This document shows positions 15,159 through 22,305 of a stretch of 24,044 bases of DNA, one piece after another; position 1 is the first letter of the stretch, and each line of letters begins with the position of its first letter. The notes below the pieces were generated by a model. That model was not told the DNA's origin, searched no databases, and worked only from the letters and a program-made list of their open reading frames with translations. The position numbers and the translations under genes are program-made. This stretch comes from Streptomycetaceae bacterium. Lineage in GTDB: Bacteria > Actinomycetota > Actinomycetes > Nanopelagicales > Nanopelagicaceae. The stretch covers positions 1 through 24,044 of the forward strand of contig JAIXYD010000050.1 in NCBI GenBank assembly GCA_027490415.1, written 5' to 3'.

Positions 15159-15903
15159 CGATGAGAAGCAGTATCACATCCAGTTAAAAAAGGGTGATGT
15201 TGGAAAGTATGTTCTCTTGCCTGGCGATCCAGGACGTTGTGAGCCAATAGCTGCTCTCTTTGATAACCCAGTTCATGTTGCGAGTAATCGTGAGTACAAC
15301 ACCTACACCGGTTATCTTGATGGTGTAAAAGTTTCGGTAACTTCGACAGGCATCGGATGTCCATCTGCTGCGATTGCACTAGAAGAACTCGTTCGCGTGG
15401 GCGCAGATACCTTTATTCGCGTAGGTACTTCAGGACATATTCAGCCAGATAGCGTCTCAGGCGAGCTTGCCATTATCTCTGCCGCTATTCGCGATGAAGG
15501 AACATCTAAACATTACATGCCTATCGAATTCCCAGCCGTTGCAGATATCGATTTGGTCATGGCACTCAAGCGCGCAGCGGAGAAGAACAATGCTCGCTAT
15601 CGCATCGGAATTACACAATCAAAGGATTCTTTCTACGGCCAACATGAGCCAGAGCGCATGGGAGTTGCTGCAGATCTTCTTAACCGTTGGAAGGCGTGGG
15701 AGATTGGTGGGGCAATCTGTTCTGAGATGGAAGCATCAGCCCTCTTTGTAATCGCATCAATGCTAAGAGTTCGTGCTGGTGGGGTCATGATGGTTCACGC
15801 GAAAGAGCCAATGCCACCACTTGATATCTTGCTCAACACATCAATTGATGCCCTACGCGAAATCATTGCCTTCGATAAGGAAAATGGCCGAGCAGTAAAT
15901 TAA
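15151..15903 (+). CDS. udp: Uridine phosphorylase, paralogue 2
   Basis: Converts uridine (and probably deoxyuridine or thymidine) plus phosphate to uracil and pentose-1-phosphate. It is 250 residues long. PGDPGR (24-29), GTSG (92-95) and SEMEAS (191-196) form the phosphate and ribose sites. The uracil-recognition loop keeps Gln164 and Arg169 (FYGQHEPERMG), so of the two tandem copies this one better fits a true uridine phosphorylase. The ATG at 15151 overlaps the end of paralogue 1 by eight bases with GGGAG upstream. Its TAA shares the palindrome TTAA (15900-15903) with the stop of the convergent hydrolase. It would work downstream of cytidine deaminase. The pentose-1-phosphate product needs a phosphopentomutase, which is not in the window. 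Confidence 0.92.
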   Translation: MLNDEKQYHIQLKKGDVGKYVLLPGDPGRCEPIAALFDNPVHVASNREYNTYTGYLDGVKVSVTSTGIGCPSAAIALEELVRVGADTFIRVGTSGHIQPDSVSGELAIISAAIRDEGTSKHYMPIEFPAVADIDLVMALKRAAEKNNARYRIGITQSKDSFYGQHEPERMGVAADLLNRWKAWEIGGAICSEMEASALFVIASMLRVRAGGVMMVHAKEPMPPLDILLNTSIDALREIIAFDKENGRAVN

Positions 15904-16838
15904 GCTTTGCCGGCTTTCTCTACTGCATCAAGCATCATCGACCAGAACTTATCAAAATCTAATTCGAGAGCGACATCAACATTTGTTGCTGATCCACTTC
16001 GATTGTAGATATCAACAACGGTTGCACCTCGTGTAAATTTTCCATTGAGTTCAATCTCAACGTTCGATCTGCGAGTTTTCACGACGCTACGATCAATCAG
16101 GAGCGCTACGGCAACTGGATCATGCAACGGTGGATCTGGCATCTCAAAGACATCGTTATAGGTTGAGGCAAAGAACTTGAGTAATCCGATCACCGTTCTT
16201 GAAAGGTCAGTACCCATCGCTTCAAGCTTGGCGAAAATTGGCTTGGTAACTAGGGCTTGGTGAGTGACATCTAGGCCACACATTGTCAGCGGAATTCCTG
16301 ACTTCATAACAACATCGGCTGCCTCAGGGTCCATCCAAATGTTGAATTCTGCATATGGTGTGCGGTTACCGCGAGATGCACTACCACCCATGAATACGAT
16401 CTCTGCAATGTTTCCACGAAGGTTTGGGTAGAGCTTGAGAAAGAGAGCAATATTTGTCAGCGGTCCTGTCGCAACAAGAGTTACTTTTTCAGGATGTTCG
16501 CGAACTACCTTTGCAATCAAATCGACGCCAGAAATTTTTTCAAGCTCGAAAGCAGGTGGAGGAAGTGGAGCACCGTCGAGTGCTGTCTCTCCATGAATAT
16601 CTGTTGCGGCTTCGATGTATCCAAGAATTGCGTTGCCGGCACCTTCGGCAACCGGAACGCTAATCTTTGCAAGAGCGCAGATTGAGAGCGCATTCGCGGT
16701 GACCTTTGCAATAATTCCATTTCCAGAGACAGTCGTGATTGCTAAGAGATTAATTGCTGGGTTGTAGGCTGCCAAAATCATGGCAAGTGCATCATCGTGA
16801 CCAGGGTCGCAATCGAGAATTATGGGAGTTGGCTTCAT
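15900..16838 (-). CDS. Nucleoside hydrolase (IUNH family), paralogue 2, classic active site
   Basis: A 312-residue nucleoside hydrolase with the complete classic site: DCDPGHDDA (9-17), Asn40, HGETALDG (82-89), AEFNIWMDPEAA (163-174) and LHDP (238-241), whose His239 and Asp240 match Crithidia His241/Asp242. GLDVTHQALVT (188-198) is also characteristic. It is therefore likely a broad inosine-uridine type enzyme (group I). It is transcribed alone, divergent from deoC, from a promoter that lies against its ATG with no ribosome site (TAAACT, seven bases from ATG). Its TAA overlaps the stop of udp in the opposite direction, and no terminator lies between them. Free ribose from it would feed the ribokinase. 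Confidence 0.92.
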   Translation of the reverse strand: MKPTPIILDCDPGHDDALAMILAAYNPAINLLAITTVSGNGIIAKVTANALSICALAKISVPVAEGAGNAILGYIEAATDIHGETALDGAPLPPPAFELEKISGVDLIAKVVREHPEKVTLVATGPLTNIALFLKLYPNLRGNIAEIVFMGGSASRGNRTPYAEFNIWMDPEAADVVMKSGIPLTMCGLDVTHQALVTKPIFAKLEAMGTDLSRTVIGLLKFFASTYNDVFEMPDPPLHDPVAVALLIDRSVVKTRRSNVEIELNGKFTRGATVVDIYNRSGSATNVDVALELDFDKFWSMMLDAVEKAGKA

Positions 16839-16845
16839 ACACGTG

Positions 16846-16851
16846 AGTTTA
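16846..16851 (-). promoter_or_regulatory. -10 box for leaderless nucleoside hydrolase 2
   Basis: On the minus strand TAAACT lies seven bases before the ATG at 16838 and fits TANNNT. No Shine-Dalgarno is seen, so transcription probably starts at or next to the A of ATG. No convincing -35 box was found. Confidence 0.5.
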
Positions 16852-16864
16852 ACTAAAAAGGGAC

Positions 16865-16893
16865 TTCTCAGTAAGAGGCTACGAGGTTAAGAT
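16865..16893 (+). promoter_or_regulatory. Candidate leaderless promoter of deoC
   Basis: TTCTCA (16865-16870), 17 bases, then TAAGAT (16888-16893), ending exactly six bases before ATG 16900. This spacing puts the transcription start on the A of the start codon. No ribosome site is present. The region overlaps the control region of the divergent hydrolase. Confidence 0.55.
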
Positions 16894-16899
16894 AAGCGC

Positions 16900-17853
16900 A
16901 TGGTTACAACTGCCGGAGCTCTCACCGATGGCTCTCTTTCTTCGATCAAGGGATTTCTGAAAACTCTGTCTCCCGTTGATCAAGTAGGTGCTGATGCTCG
17001 CGCTGCAATGCTTGCCACTCGAAGCATTAAAACTGCGAGCAAAAAGTGGGCGATCGATATGGCTATTAGCATGATCGATTTAACAACCCTTGAAGGTGCA
17101 GATACCGACGGAAAAGTAAAAGCGATTTGCAATAAAGCGATTCGTCCAGATCCAACAGATCCGAGCGTTCCACATGTTGGTGCAATCTGTGTTTACAACG
17201 ACATGGTCAGCGTTGCACGCAAACATTTAGATGAAAGTGGTGGCCACGATATTCCCGTCGCTGCCGTGTCGACAGCTTTTCCATCTGGACGCGCATCCCT
17301 TGAAGTTAAAGAGCGTGATACAAAAGATGCGATCGCTAACGGCGCAACAGAGATAGACATGGTTATCGATCGCGGAGCTTTTTTATCTGGAGATCTCGAA
17401 AAGGTCTTTAGTGAAATCGTTTACATTAAATCGCTATGCGGGGATAAGGCCCACCTCAAGGTCATTCTCGAGACCGGTGAACTTGTCACTTATGACAATG
17501 TTCGCAAGGCAAGCTTTCTCGCTATGGCTGCGGGCGCGGATTTCATTAAGACGAGCACCGGCAAAGTCGCACCAGCTGCAACTGCCCCAGTAGTTCTTGT
17601 CATGCTTGAAGCGGTCCGTGATTTTCATCAGATGACCGGAGTTCGTATCGGAGTAAAGCCTGCTGGCGGAATCCGAACAACGAAGGATGCAATTAAACAA
17701 CTTGTTCTTGTGAAAGAGACAGCAGGCGATGAATGGCTCAACCCAGAGTTGTTTAGAATCGGGGCAAGTGCTCTGCTTAATGATCTCCTGATGCAGAGAC
17801 AAAAACTCACCTCTGGCCATTATGGCGGAGCAAATTACGTGACGTTGGATTAG
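16900..17853 (+). CDS. deoC: Deoxyribose-phosphate aldolase
   Basis: Cleaves 2-deoxyribose-5-phosphate to glyceraldehyde-3-phosphate and acetaldehyde, the last step of deoxynucleoside breakdown. The 317-residue protein belongs to the longer DeoC class; it has about 50 extra N-terminal residues before MIDLTTLEGADT (58-69). Lys217 in ADFIKTSTGK is the Schiff-base lysine, Lys253 in VKPAGGIRT the second catalytic lysine, and Asp153 in TEIDMVID the proton relay. The first ATG at 16900 is supported by a leaderless -10 box six bases upstream. The next gene, an aldehyde dehydrogenase, begins 20 bases downstream and would remove the acetaldehyde. The route into it needs deoxyribose phosphorylation, by a kinase such as the rbsK product or through phosphopentomutase encoded elsewhere. 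Confidence 0.95.
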   Translation: MVTTAGALTDGSLSSIKGFLKTLSPVDQVGADARAAMLATRSIKTASKKWAIDMAISMIDLTTLEGADTDGKVKAICNKAIRPDPTDPSVPHVGAICVYNDMVSVARKHLDESGGHDIPVAAVSTAFPSGRASLEVKERDTKDAIANGATEIDMVIDRGAFLSGDLEKVFSEIVYIKSLCGDKAHLKVILETGELVTYDNVRKASFLAMAAGADFIKTSTGKVAPAATAPVVLVMLEAVRDFHQMTGVRIGVKPAGGIRTTKDAIKQLVLVKETAGDEWLNPELFRIGASALLNDLLMQRQKLTSGHYGGANYVTLD

Positions 17854-17873
17854 GCGAGATTAAGGAAACCACA

Positions 17874-19310
17874 ATGACATTCGAATACTCCAGCGCTCCT
17901 GAATCAAAGGCGATCGTCACGATTGATCCTGTCTACAAACTCTTTATCGGTGGCAAATTCGTAGCACCTAAGGGCGGCAAAACATTTACAACGATTAATC
18001 CTGCGACCGAAGAAGTATTGGCAAAGATCGCTTATGCAGAAAAATCAGATGTTGATAAGGCAGTAAAGGCTGCCCAAGAAGGTCTTAAGGTCTGGTCAAA
18101 GATGGCGCCATCAGAGCGCGGCAAGTATCTCTATCGAATTGCACGAATCATGCAAGAGCGCGCCCGAGAGTTTGCAGTTCTTGAAACAATGGATAATGGA
18201 AAGCCAATTCGTGAAACTCGCGATATCGACATCCCATTATCTGCAGCACACTTTTTCTATCACGCAGGCTGGGCGGACAAGTTAGAGCATGCAGGCGTTG
18301 GAAGTAATCCAAAACCTTATGGAGTAGTCGGTCAGATTATTCCTTGGAACTTCCCACTGTTAATGCTGGCATGGAAAGTTGCACCCGCACTCGCCACTGG
18401 TAACAGTGTTGTACTAAAACCAGCAGAGACAACGCCACTGACTGCACTTTTGTTTGCTCAAGTCTGCCAACAAGCAGAACTTCCAGCAGGTGTTGTAAAT
18501 ATTGTTACAGGCGATGGCGCAACAGGGGCTGCAATCGTTAACCACCCAGGAATCAACAAGATCGCATTTACTGGTTCCACTGATGTCGGAAAGCTGATCG
18601 CACGCTCAGTAGCGGGTACAGATAAGGGTTTAACTCTTGAACTTGGCGGCAAGGGTGCCAACATCGTTTTTGAAGATGCACCACTGGATGAGACTGTCGA
18701 AGGCATTGTTAATGGCATCTTCTTCAATCAGGGACATGTTTGTTGTGCAGGTTCTCGTCTGCTCGTGCAAGAGAACATTCAAGATGAGTTACTTGAAAAA
18801 CTTAAGCGACGCATGTCTCAGATTCGCCTCGGTGATCCACTGGATAAGAACACCGACATCGGTGCCATCAACTCCCGTGAGCAGTTAGAGAAAATCACAG
18901 AGCTAGCGATCTCTGGCGATACCGAAGGCGCAGAACGATTCTCAGCAGCCTGCACTATTCCTGCAAAGGGATTCTGGTACCCACCAACATTCTTTACCGG
19001 CGTCACACAAGCACACCGAATTGCACGTGAAGAGATTTTTGGTCCAGTACTTTCTGTCATCTCATTTAGAACTCCACAAGAGGCGATTGAAAAAGCCAAC
19101 AACACACCATTTGGTTTATCTGCTGGTGTCTGGACTGATAAGGGTTCACGAATCCTTTGGACAGCAAAACATCTTCGCGCAGGTGTTATCTGGGCAAATA
19201 CGTTTAACAAATTTGATCCTGCCAGCCCATTTGGTGGTTATAAGGAATCTGGTTGGGGACGCGAAGGCGGACGCCACGGACTTGCTGCTTACTTGAAAGG
19301 AGCAAAGTAA
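17874..19310 (+). CDS. NAD(P)-dependent aldehyde dehydrogenase (complete domain)
   Basis: Oxidises an aldehyde, here probably the acetaldehyde from DeoC, to the acid. It is 478 residues with all catalytic parts: PWNFP (157-161), KPAE (182-185), GSTDVGK (234-240), the general base Glu256 in LELGGK, nucleophile Cys290 in GHVCCAGSR and EIFGPV (387-392). AAGGAAACC precedes the ATG by a few bases. Its TAA overlaps the next gene's ATG (TAATG at 19308-19312), so the two ALDH-like proteins should be made together. Full ALDH followed by a catalytically dead short ALDH matches the two-part architecture of ALDH16, in which both parts are normally fused. The true aldehyde has not been shown; acetaldehyde is inferred from deoC. 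Confidence 0.93.
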   Translation: MTFEYSSAPESKAIVTIDPVYKLFIGGKFVAPKGGKTFTTINPATEEVLAKIAYAEKSDVDKAVKAAQEGLKVWSKMAPSERGKYLYRIARIMQERAREFAVLETMDNGKPIRETRDIDIPLSAAHFFYHAGWADKLEHAGVGSNPKPYGVVGQIIPWNFPLLMLAWKVAPALATGNSVVLKPAETTPLTALLFAQVCQQAELPAGVVNIVTGDGATGAAIVNHPGINKIAFTGSTDVGKLIARSVAGTDKGLTLELGGKGANIVFEDAPLDETVEGIVNGIFFNQGHVCCAGSRLLVQENIQDELLEKLKRRMSQIRLGDPLDKNTDIGAINSREQLEKITELAISGDTEGAERFSAACTIPAKGFWYPPTFFTGVTQAHRIAREEIFGPVLSVISFRTPQEAIEKANNTPFGLSAGVWTDKGSRILWTAKHLRAGVIWANTFNKFDPASPFGGYKESGWGREGGRHGLAAYLKGAK

Positions 19311-20173
19311 TGTCGAACTCAAAATCACGTGCGATGCGTCTTGATGTAAAGAAGACCTACAAACTCTTTATCGGTGGAGCTTTCCCGCGTAGCGAATCTG
19401 GTCGTACCTACGAAGTCACTGACTCCAAGGGCGAGTTCATTGCTAATCCATCATTGGCTTCCCGCAAGGATCTACGTGACGCCGTTGTTGCTGCTCGCAA
19501 TGCACACTCAGGTTGGGCTGGTGCAACAGCATTCAACCGCGGACAGATTCTTTATCGCATCGCAGAGATGATGGAAGGACGCAGTGCGCAATTCGTTGAT
19601 GAAATAATCGCACTTGAGGGCCTCACACCATCTGCTGCCAAGAAACAGGTTGAAGAAGCTATCGATCTTTGGGTTTGGTATTCCGGATGGTGTGACAAGA
19701 TCGGTTCAATTTACGGCTCAACAAATGCCGTCTCAGGCTCTTTCTATAACTTCACGATCCCTGATTCACTCGGCGTTGTCGCTGTCTTCGCCCCAGCTAA
19801 GCCATCACTATTAGGACTCGTGCACTCTTTAGCGCCGGTACTTGCAGGTGGAAATACAGCAGTTGTTATTGCCAGCGAGAAGTACCCGCTGAGCGCAATC
19901 ACCTTAAGTGAAGCAATCGGAACAAGTGATGTATCTGGGGGAGTAGTAAACATCCTGACTGGGTCTGCAGCCGAGCTTGCTCCATGGGCAGCCTCACATA
20001 TGGATATCGATGGAATCGATGCAACTGGACTTAACTCAACGCTGGAGAAGGAAGTTCGCATTGCTGGTGCAGATAACCTCAAGCGAATCTCTTCATTTAA
20101 AGATGGCGCAAGCCCTCAGCGAGTACTTGCCTTCATGGAAAATAAAACTGTCTGGCACCCAATCGGGGTTTAG
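19310..20173 (+). CDS. Short ALDH-like protein lacking the catalytic cysteine domain
   Basis: A 287-residue protein that resembles the N-terminal, coenzyme-binding portion of an aldehyde dehydrogenase. Its start (YKLFIGGAF, 17-25) parallels YKLFIGGKF in the preceding gene, and GQILYRIAEMMEGR (78-91) and the AVFAPAKPSLLGLVHSLAPVLAGGN stretch (158-182) follow the ALDH plan. It has no LELGG glutamate motif, no GQxCxA nucleophile and no C-terminal catalytic domain, and it ends in KTVWHPIGV. The frame is intact and the tail looks conserved rather than broken, so I call it a gene, not a pseudogene. The ATG at 19310 is set by a one-base overlap with the upstream TAA; a longer in-frame start at 19253 would lie inside the neighbour. 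Likely a structural partner of the full ALDH. Confidence 0.85.
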   Translation: MSNSKSRAMRLDVKKTYKLFIGGAFPRSESGRTYEVTDSKGEFIANPSLASRKDLRDAVVAARNAHSGWAGATAFNRGQILYRIAEMMEGRSAQFVDEIIALEGLTPSAAKKQVEEAIDLWVWYSGWCDKIGSIYGSTNAVSGSFYNFTIPDSLGVVAVFAPAKPSLLGLVHSLAPVLAGGNTAVVIASEKYPLSAITLSEAIGTSDVSGGVVNILTGSAAELAPWAASHMDIDGIDATGLNSTLEKEVRIAGADNLKRISSFKDGASPQRVLAFMENKTVWHPIGV

Positions 20174-20181
20174 TTTTTCGA

Positions 20182-21120
20182 TTACTTAGATGAAATGGTT
20201 TCCAGCCATAGCGAGATCATCGCTGGAACATCTACCTTCATCGCTACCTTTACCTCTGGCGCTTTAGCATGAGTAGATTCCGGCTCTTCATCTTTCCATT
20301 CACGGCGATCGCACAATGTCTGCCCTCGGCTTGGACCAAATGTTGTATCAACGACAATCTTAAATGTTTCATATGTAGCTAGTTCGGGGCGAATAGCAGC
20401 AGCAACAGCGCCGTAATCTCCGAGAGTTACATCGTGTCCAACCTGCTTGATGAAGTGCTCGATCAAACGACCAGCAAATGTTGTGCAGTCTGTACCTTCT
20501 GCAATAAGTGCTGCAGCTTGAGCAGCGCTCACGCGTGGCTCCATAAAGACATCAAGTCCATACATAGTGATCGGAACACCACTGCTAAAGACAATTGCTG
20601 CAGCCTCTGGATCATGCCAGACGTTGAATTCGGCAGCAGGTGTTGCATTTCCAGATGATGCTGAACCACCCATCAAAACAATGCGTTCTAGTTTGGCCGC
20701 TGTCTCTGGGTAAGAACGTAAGAAGAGAGCGATATTTGTAAGTGGAGCAAGTGGAACAAGAGTGACAGGGCCATCGGCACCTTCAACAAGATCGCGAAGC
20801 AATTCAACTGCTGGGCGTGGATCTAGAGCACGAGTAGATAGGGGGGTTCCGAGATCTCCAAGTCCATCGCTGCCGTGGATGTATTCGGCATAACGTGGCT
20901 CATCAATAAGTGGACGCGTTGCACCCTTTGATACTGGGATATTTGCCGCACCGGCTGCATCAAGAACTTTAAGAGTGTTAATGACAACCTGCTTCAGATT
21001 TGTATTTCCATCCACGCAGGTAACGCCCAATAGATTAATCTCAGGGTGACGAGCGGCAAATAAAAGTGCAAAGGCGTCATCGATTCCAGTGTCGACATCA
21101 AGGATGAGATTCTTTTTCAT
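20182..21120 (-). CDS. Nucleoside hydrolase (IUNH family), paralogue 3, divergent active site
   Basis: A 312-residue hydrolase-family protein. DVDTGIDDA (8-16) keeps the calcium aspartates but has Thr for the usual Pro. HGSDGLGDLG (82-91), MGGSASSGN (150-158) and AEFNVWHDPEAA (163-174) are typical. Where classic enzymes have HDP it reads LGDYG (233-237): the catalytic His is Gly234, with Asp235 retained. The following GLDVFMEPRV (188-197) also departs from the VTHQ motif of paralogue 2. The substrate is thus probably not the standard inosine/uridine pair. It is the last gene of the cdd-add-P450-hydrolase run; six A-rich bases separate it from the P450 stop, and the ribosome site would lie in the P450 tail. 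Its stop is eight bases from the convergent short ALDH gene. Confidence 0.88.
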   Translation of the reverse strand: MKKNLILDVDTGIDDAFALLFAARHPEINLLGVTCVDGNTNLKQVVINTLKVLDAAGAANIPVSKGATRPLIDEPRYAEYIHGSDGLGDLGTPLSTRALDPRPAVELLRDLVEGADGPVTLVPLAPLTNIALFLRSYPETAAKLERIVLMGGSASSGNATPAAEFNVWHDPEAAAIVFSSGVPITMYGLDVFMEPRVSAAQAAALIAEGTDCTTFAGRLIEHFIKQVGHDVTLGDYGAVAAAIRPELATYETFKIVVDTTFGPSRGQTLCDRREWKDEEPESTHAKAPEVKVAMKVDVPAMISLWLETISSK

Positions 21121-21126
21121 TTTTTT

Positions 21127-22305
21127 TCACTTCACCTTTGCCATGACAGATTCATAGCCTCGTAGCGAGAACGTCGGACGACGAACCGGGGTAGATGTTA
21201 ATTCAAGTTGTGGGAATCGCTTAAAGAGTGCAGGTATTGAGACCGCCATTTCTAGCCGTGCCAGCGGCGCACCAAGACAGAAATGAATACCGGCGCCGAA
21301 ACCAATATGTGGGTTGGGGTTTCGAGTCAGATCCATCTGATCGCTATCGACAAAGACATCTTCATCACGGTTGGCAGACCCCAAAAGTGAGACGATCTTT
21401 TGGCCCTCTTTAATGACAACGCCACCAATTTCGGTATCTGCGGTAGCTGTACGGTCAAAGAAATGAAGTGGGGCATCAAAGCGCAAGAACTCTTCGACTG
21501 CCGTATCCGCAATTTGATCCGGTTGGCTCTGTAGTAATTTCCACTGATCTGGATGTTGGTATGCGGCGACAATTCCATTACCAAAACCATTCACGCTCGC
21601 CTCGTGTCCTGCATTAAGGAGAAGGACGCATGTGGCGATCAATTCATGAGTAGAGAGTTTTTCACCAGATTCTGAAACCTGTGCGAGTTCGGTAATGAGA
21701 TCCGTACCTGGTTTCTCAAGTCGTTCCAGCATTAGTCCATGCACATAATCTGCAAATTCTTTAGCAGCCTTCTTCGCTTCATCTTTATGGGTCTGCGAAG
21801 GGTTTACTTCATACATCTTTACGATCGCCTGCGACCACGGACGCAACAAGTGCTCATCGCTATCTGGAAAACCAAGAAGGGCAGCAATGACCTTTACGGG
21901 TAGCGGTTCTGCATAGTCGGCGATGACATCGAACTCGCCATCTTGCTCTTCAATGCGATCAAGTAGCTGATTGGTTAAGCGTTCAATCTCTGGGCGAAGG
22001 GCTTCAATGCGATGGCGATTAAATGCCTTAGCCACCAATGAACGTAGGCGAGTGTGCTTAGGGGGTTCACTATCCAAAATCGAATCTGCGTGAAGATAGT
22101 TGAACTCAAACCACTCTGTCTCTGGTGTCTTCGGTGCAAAGATACGACCTAACGATTTATTGCGAAGTACATCATTGGCATCGCTATGTTTTGCGGCTAA
22201 GAACATATTGAGATCTTCATGCCAGATAGGCTTACCAAAAGAGCGTAACTCTTTAAGGGCAGGATATGGATTTTCGATTGTGGCTAGATCTTTAAAATCG
22301 ATCAC
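21127..22305 (-). CDS. Cytochrome P450
   Basis: Soluble bacterial-type (class I) haem monooxygenase of 392 residues. The C-helix HTRLR is at 84-88, ExxR at Glu272-Arg275, and the haem-binding loop FGAGIHFCLG (336-345) holds the axial Cys343. The oxygen-activating I-helix reads NAGHEAS (231-237), so the position of P450cam Thr252 is Ala236, with Ser237 next to it. The start is GTG at 22305, overlapping the adenosine deaminase TGA by four bases, which implies coupled translation. No ferredoxin or ferredoxin reductase is in the window, so electrons must come from elsewhere. Its place between adenosine deaminase and a divergent nucleoside hydrolase suggests an N-alkylated or otherwise modified nucleoside, but the CYP family and substrate cannot be assigned from sequence. 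Confidence 0.93.
   Translation of the reverse strand: MIDFKDLATIENPYPALKELRSFGKPIWHEDLNMFLAAKHSDANDVLRNKSLGRIFAPKTPETEWFEFNYLHADSILDSEPPKHTRLRSLVAKAFNRHRIEALRPEIERLTNQLLDRIEEQDGEFDVIADYAEPLPVKVIAALLGFPDSDEHLLRPWSQAIVKMYEVNPSQTHKDEAKKAAKEFADYVHGLMLERLEKPGTDLITELAQVSESGEKLSTHELIATCVLLLNAGHEASVNGFGNGIVAAYQHPDQWKLLQSQPDQIADTAVEEFLRFDAPLHFFDRTATADTEIGGVVIKEGQKIVSLLGSANRDEDVFVDSDQMDLTRNPNPHIGFGAGIHFCLGAPLARLEMAVSIPALFKRFPQLELTSTPVRRPTFSLRGYESVMAKVK

Noticed and set aside
19310..20173. Short ALDH gene as a truncated pseudogene
   Set aside because: The frame is uninterrupted, the start is coupled to the previous stop, and the C-terminus ends in a definite KTVWHP tail, not in random read-through. No remnant of the catalytic domain follows before the convergent gene.
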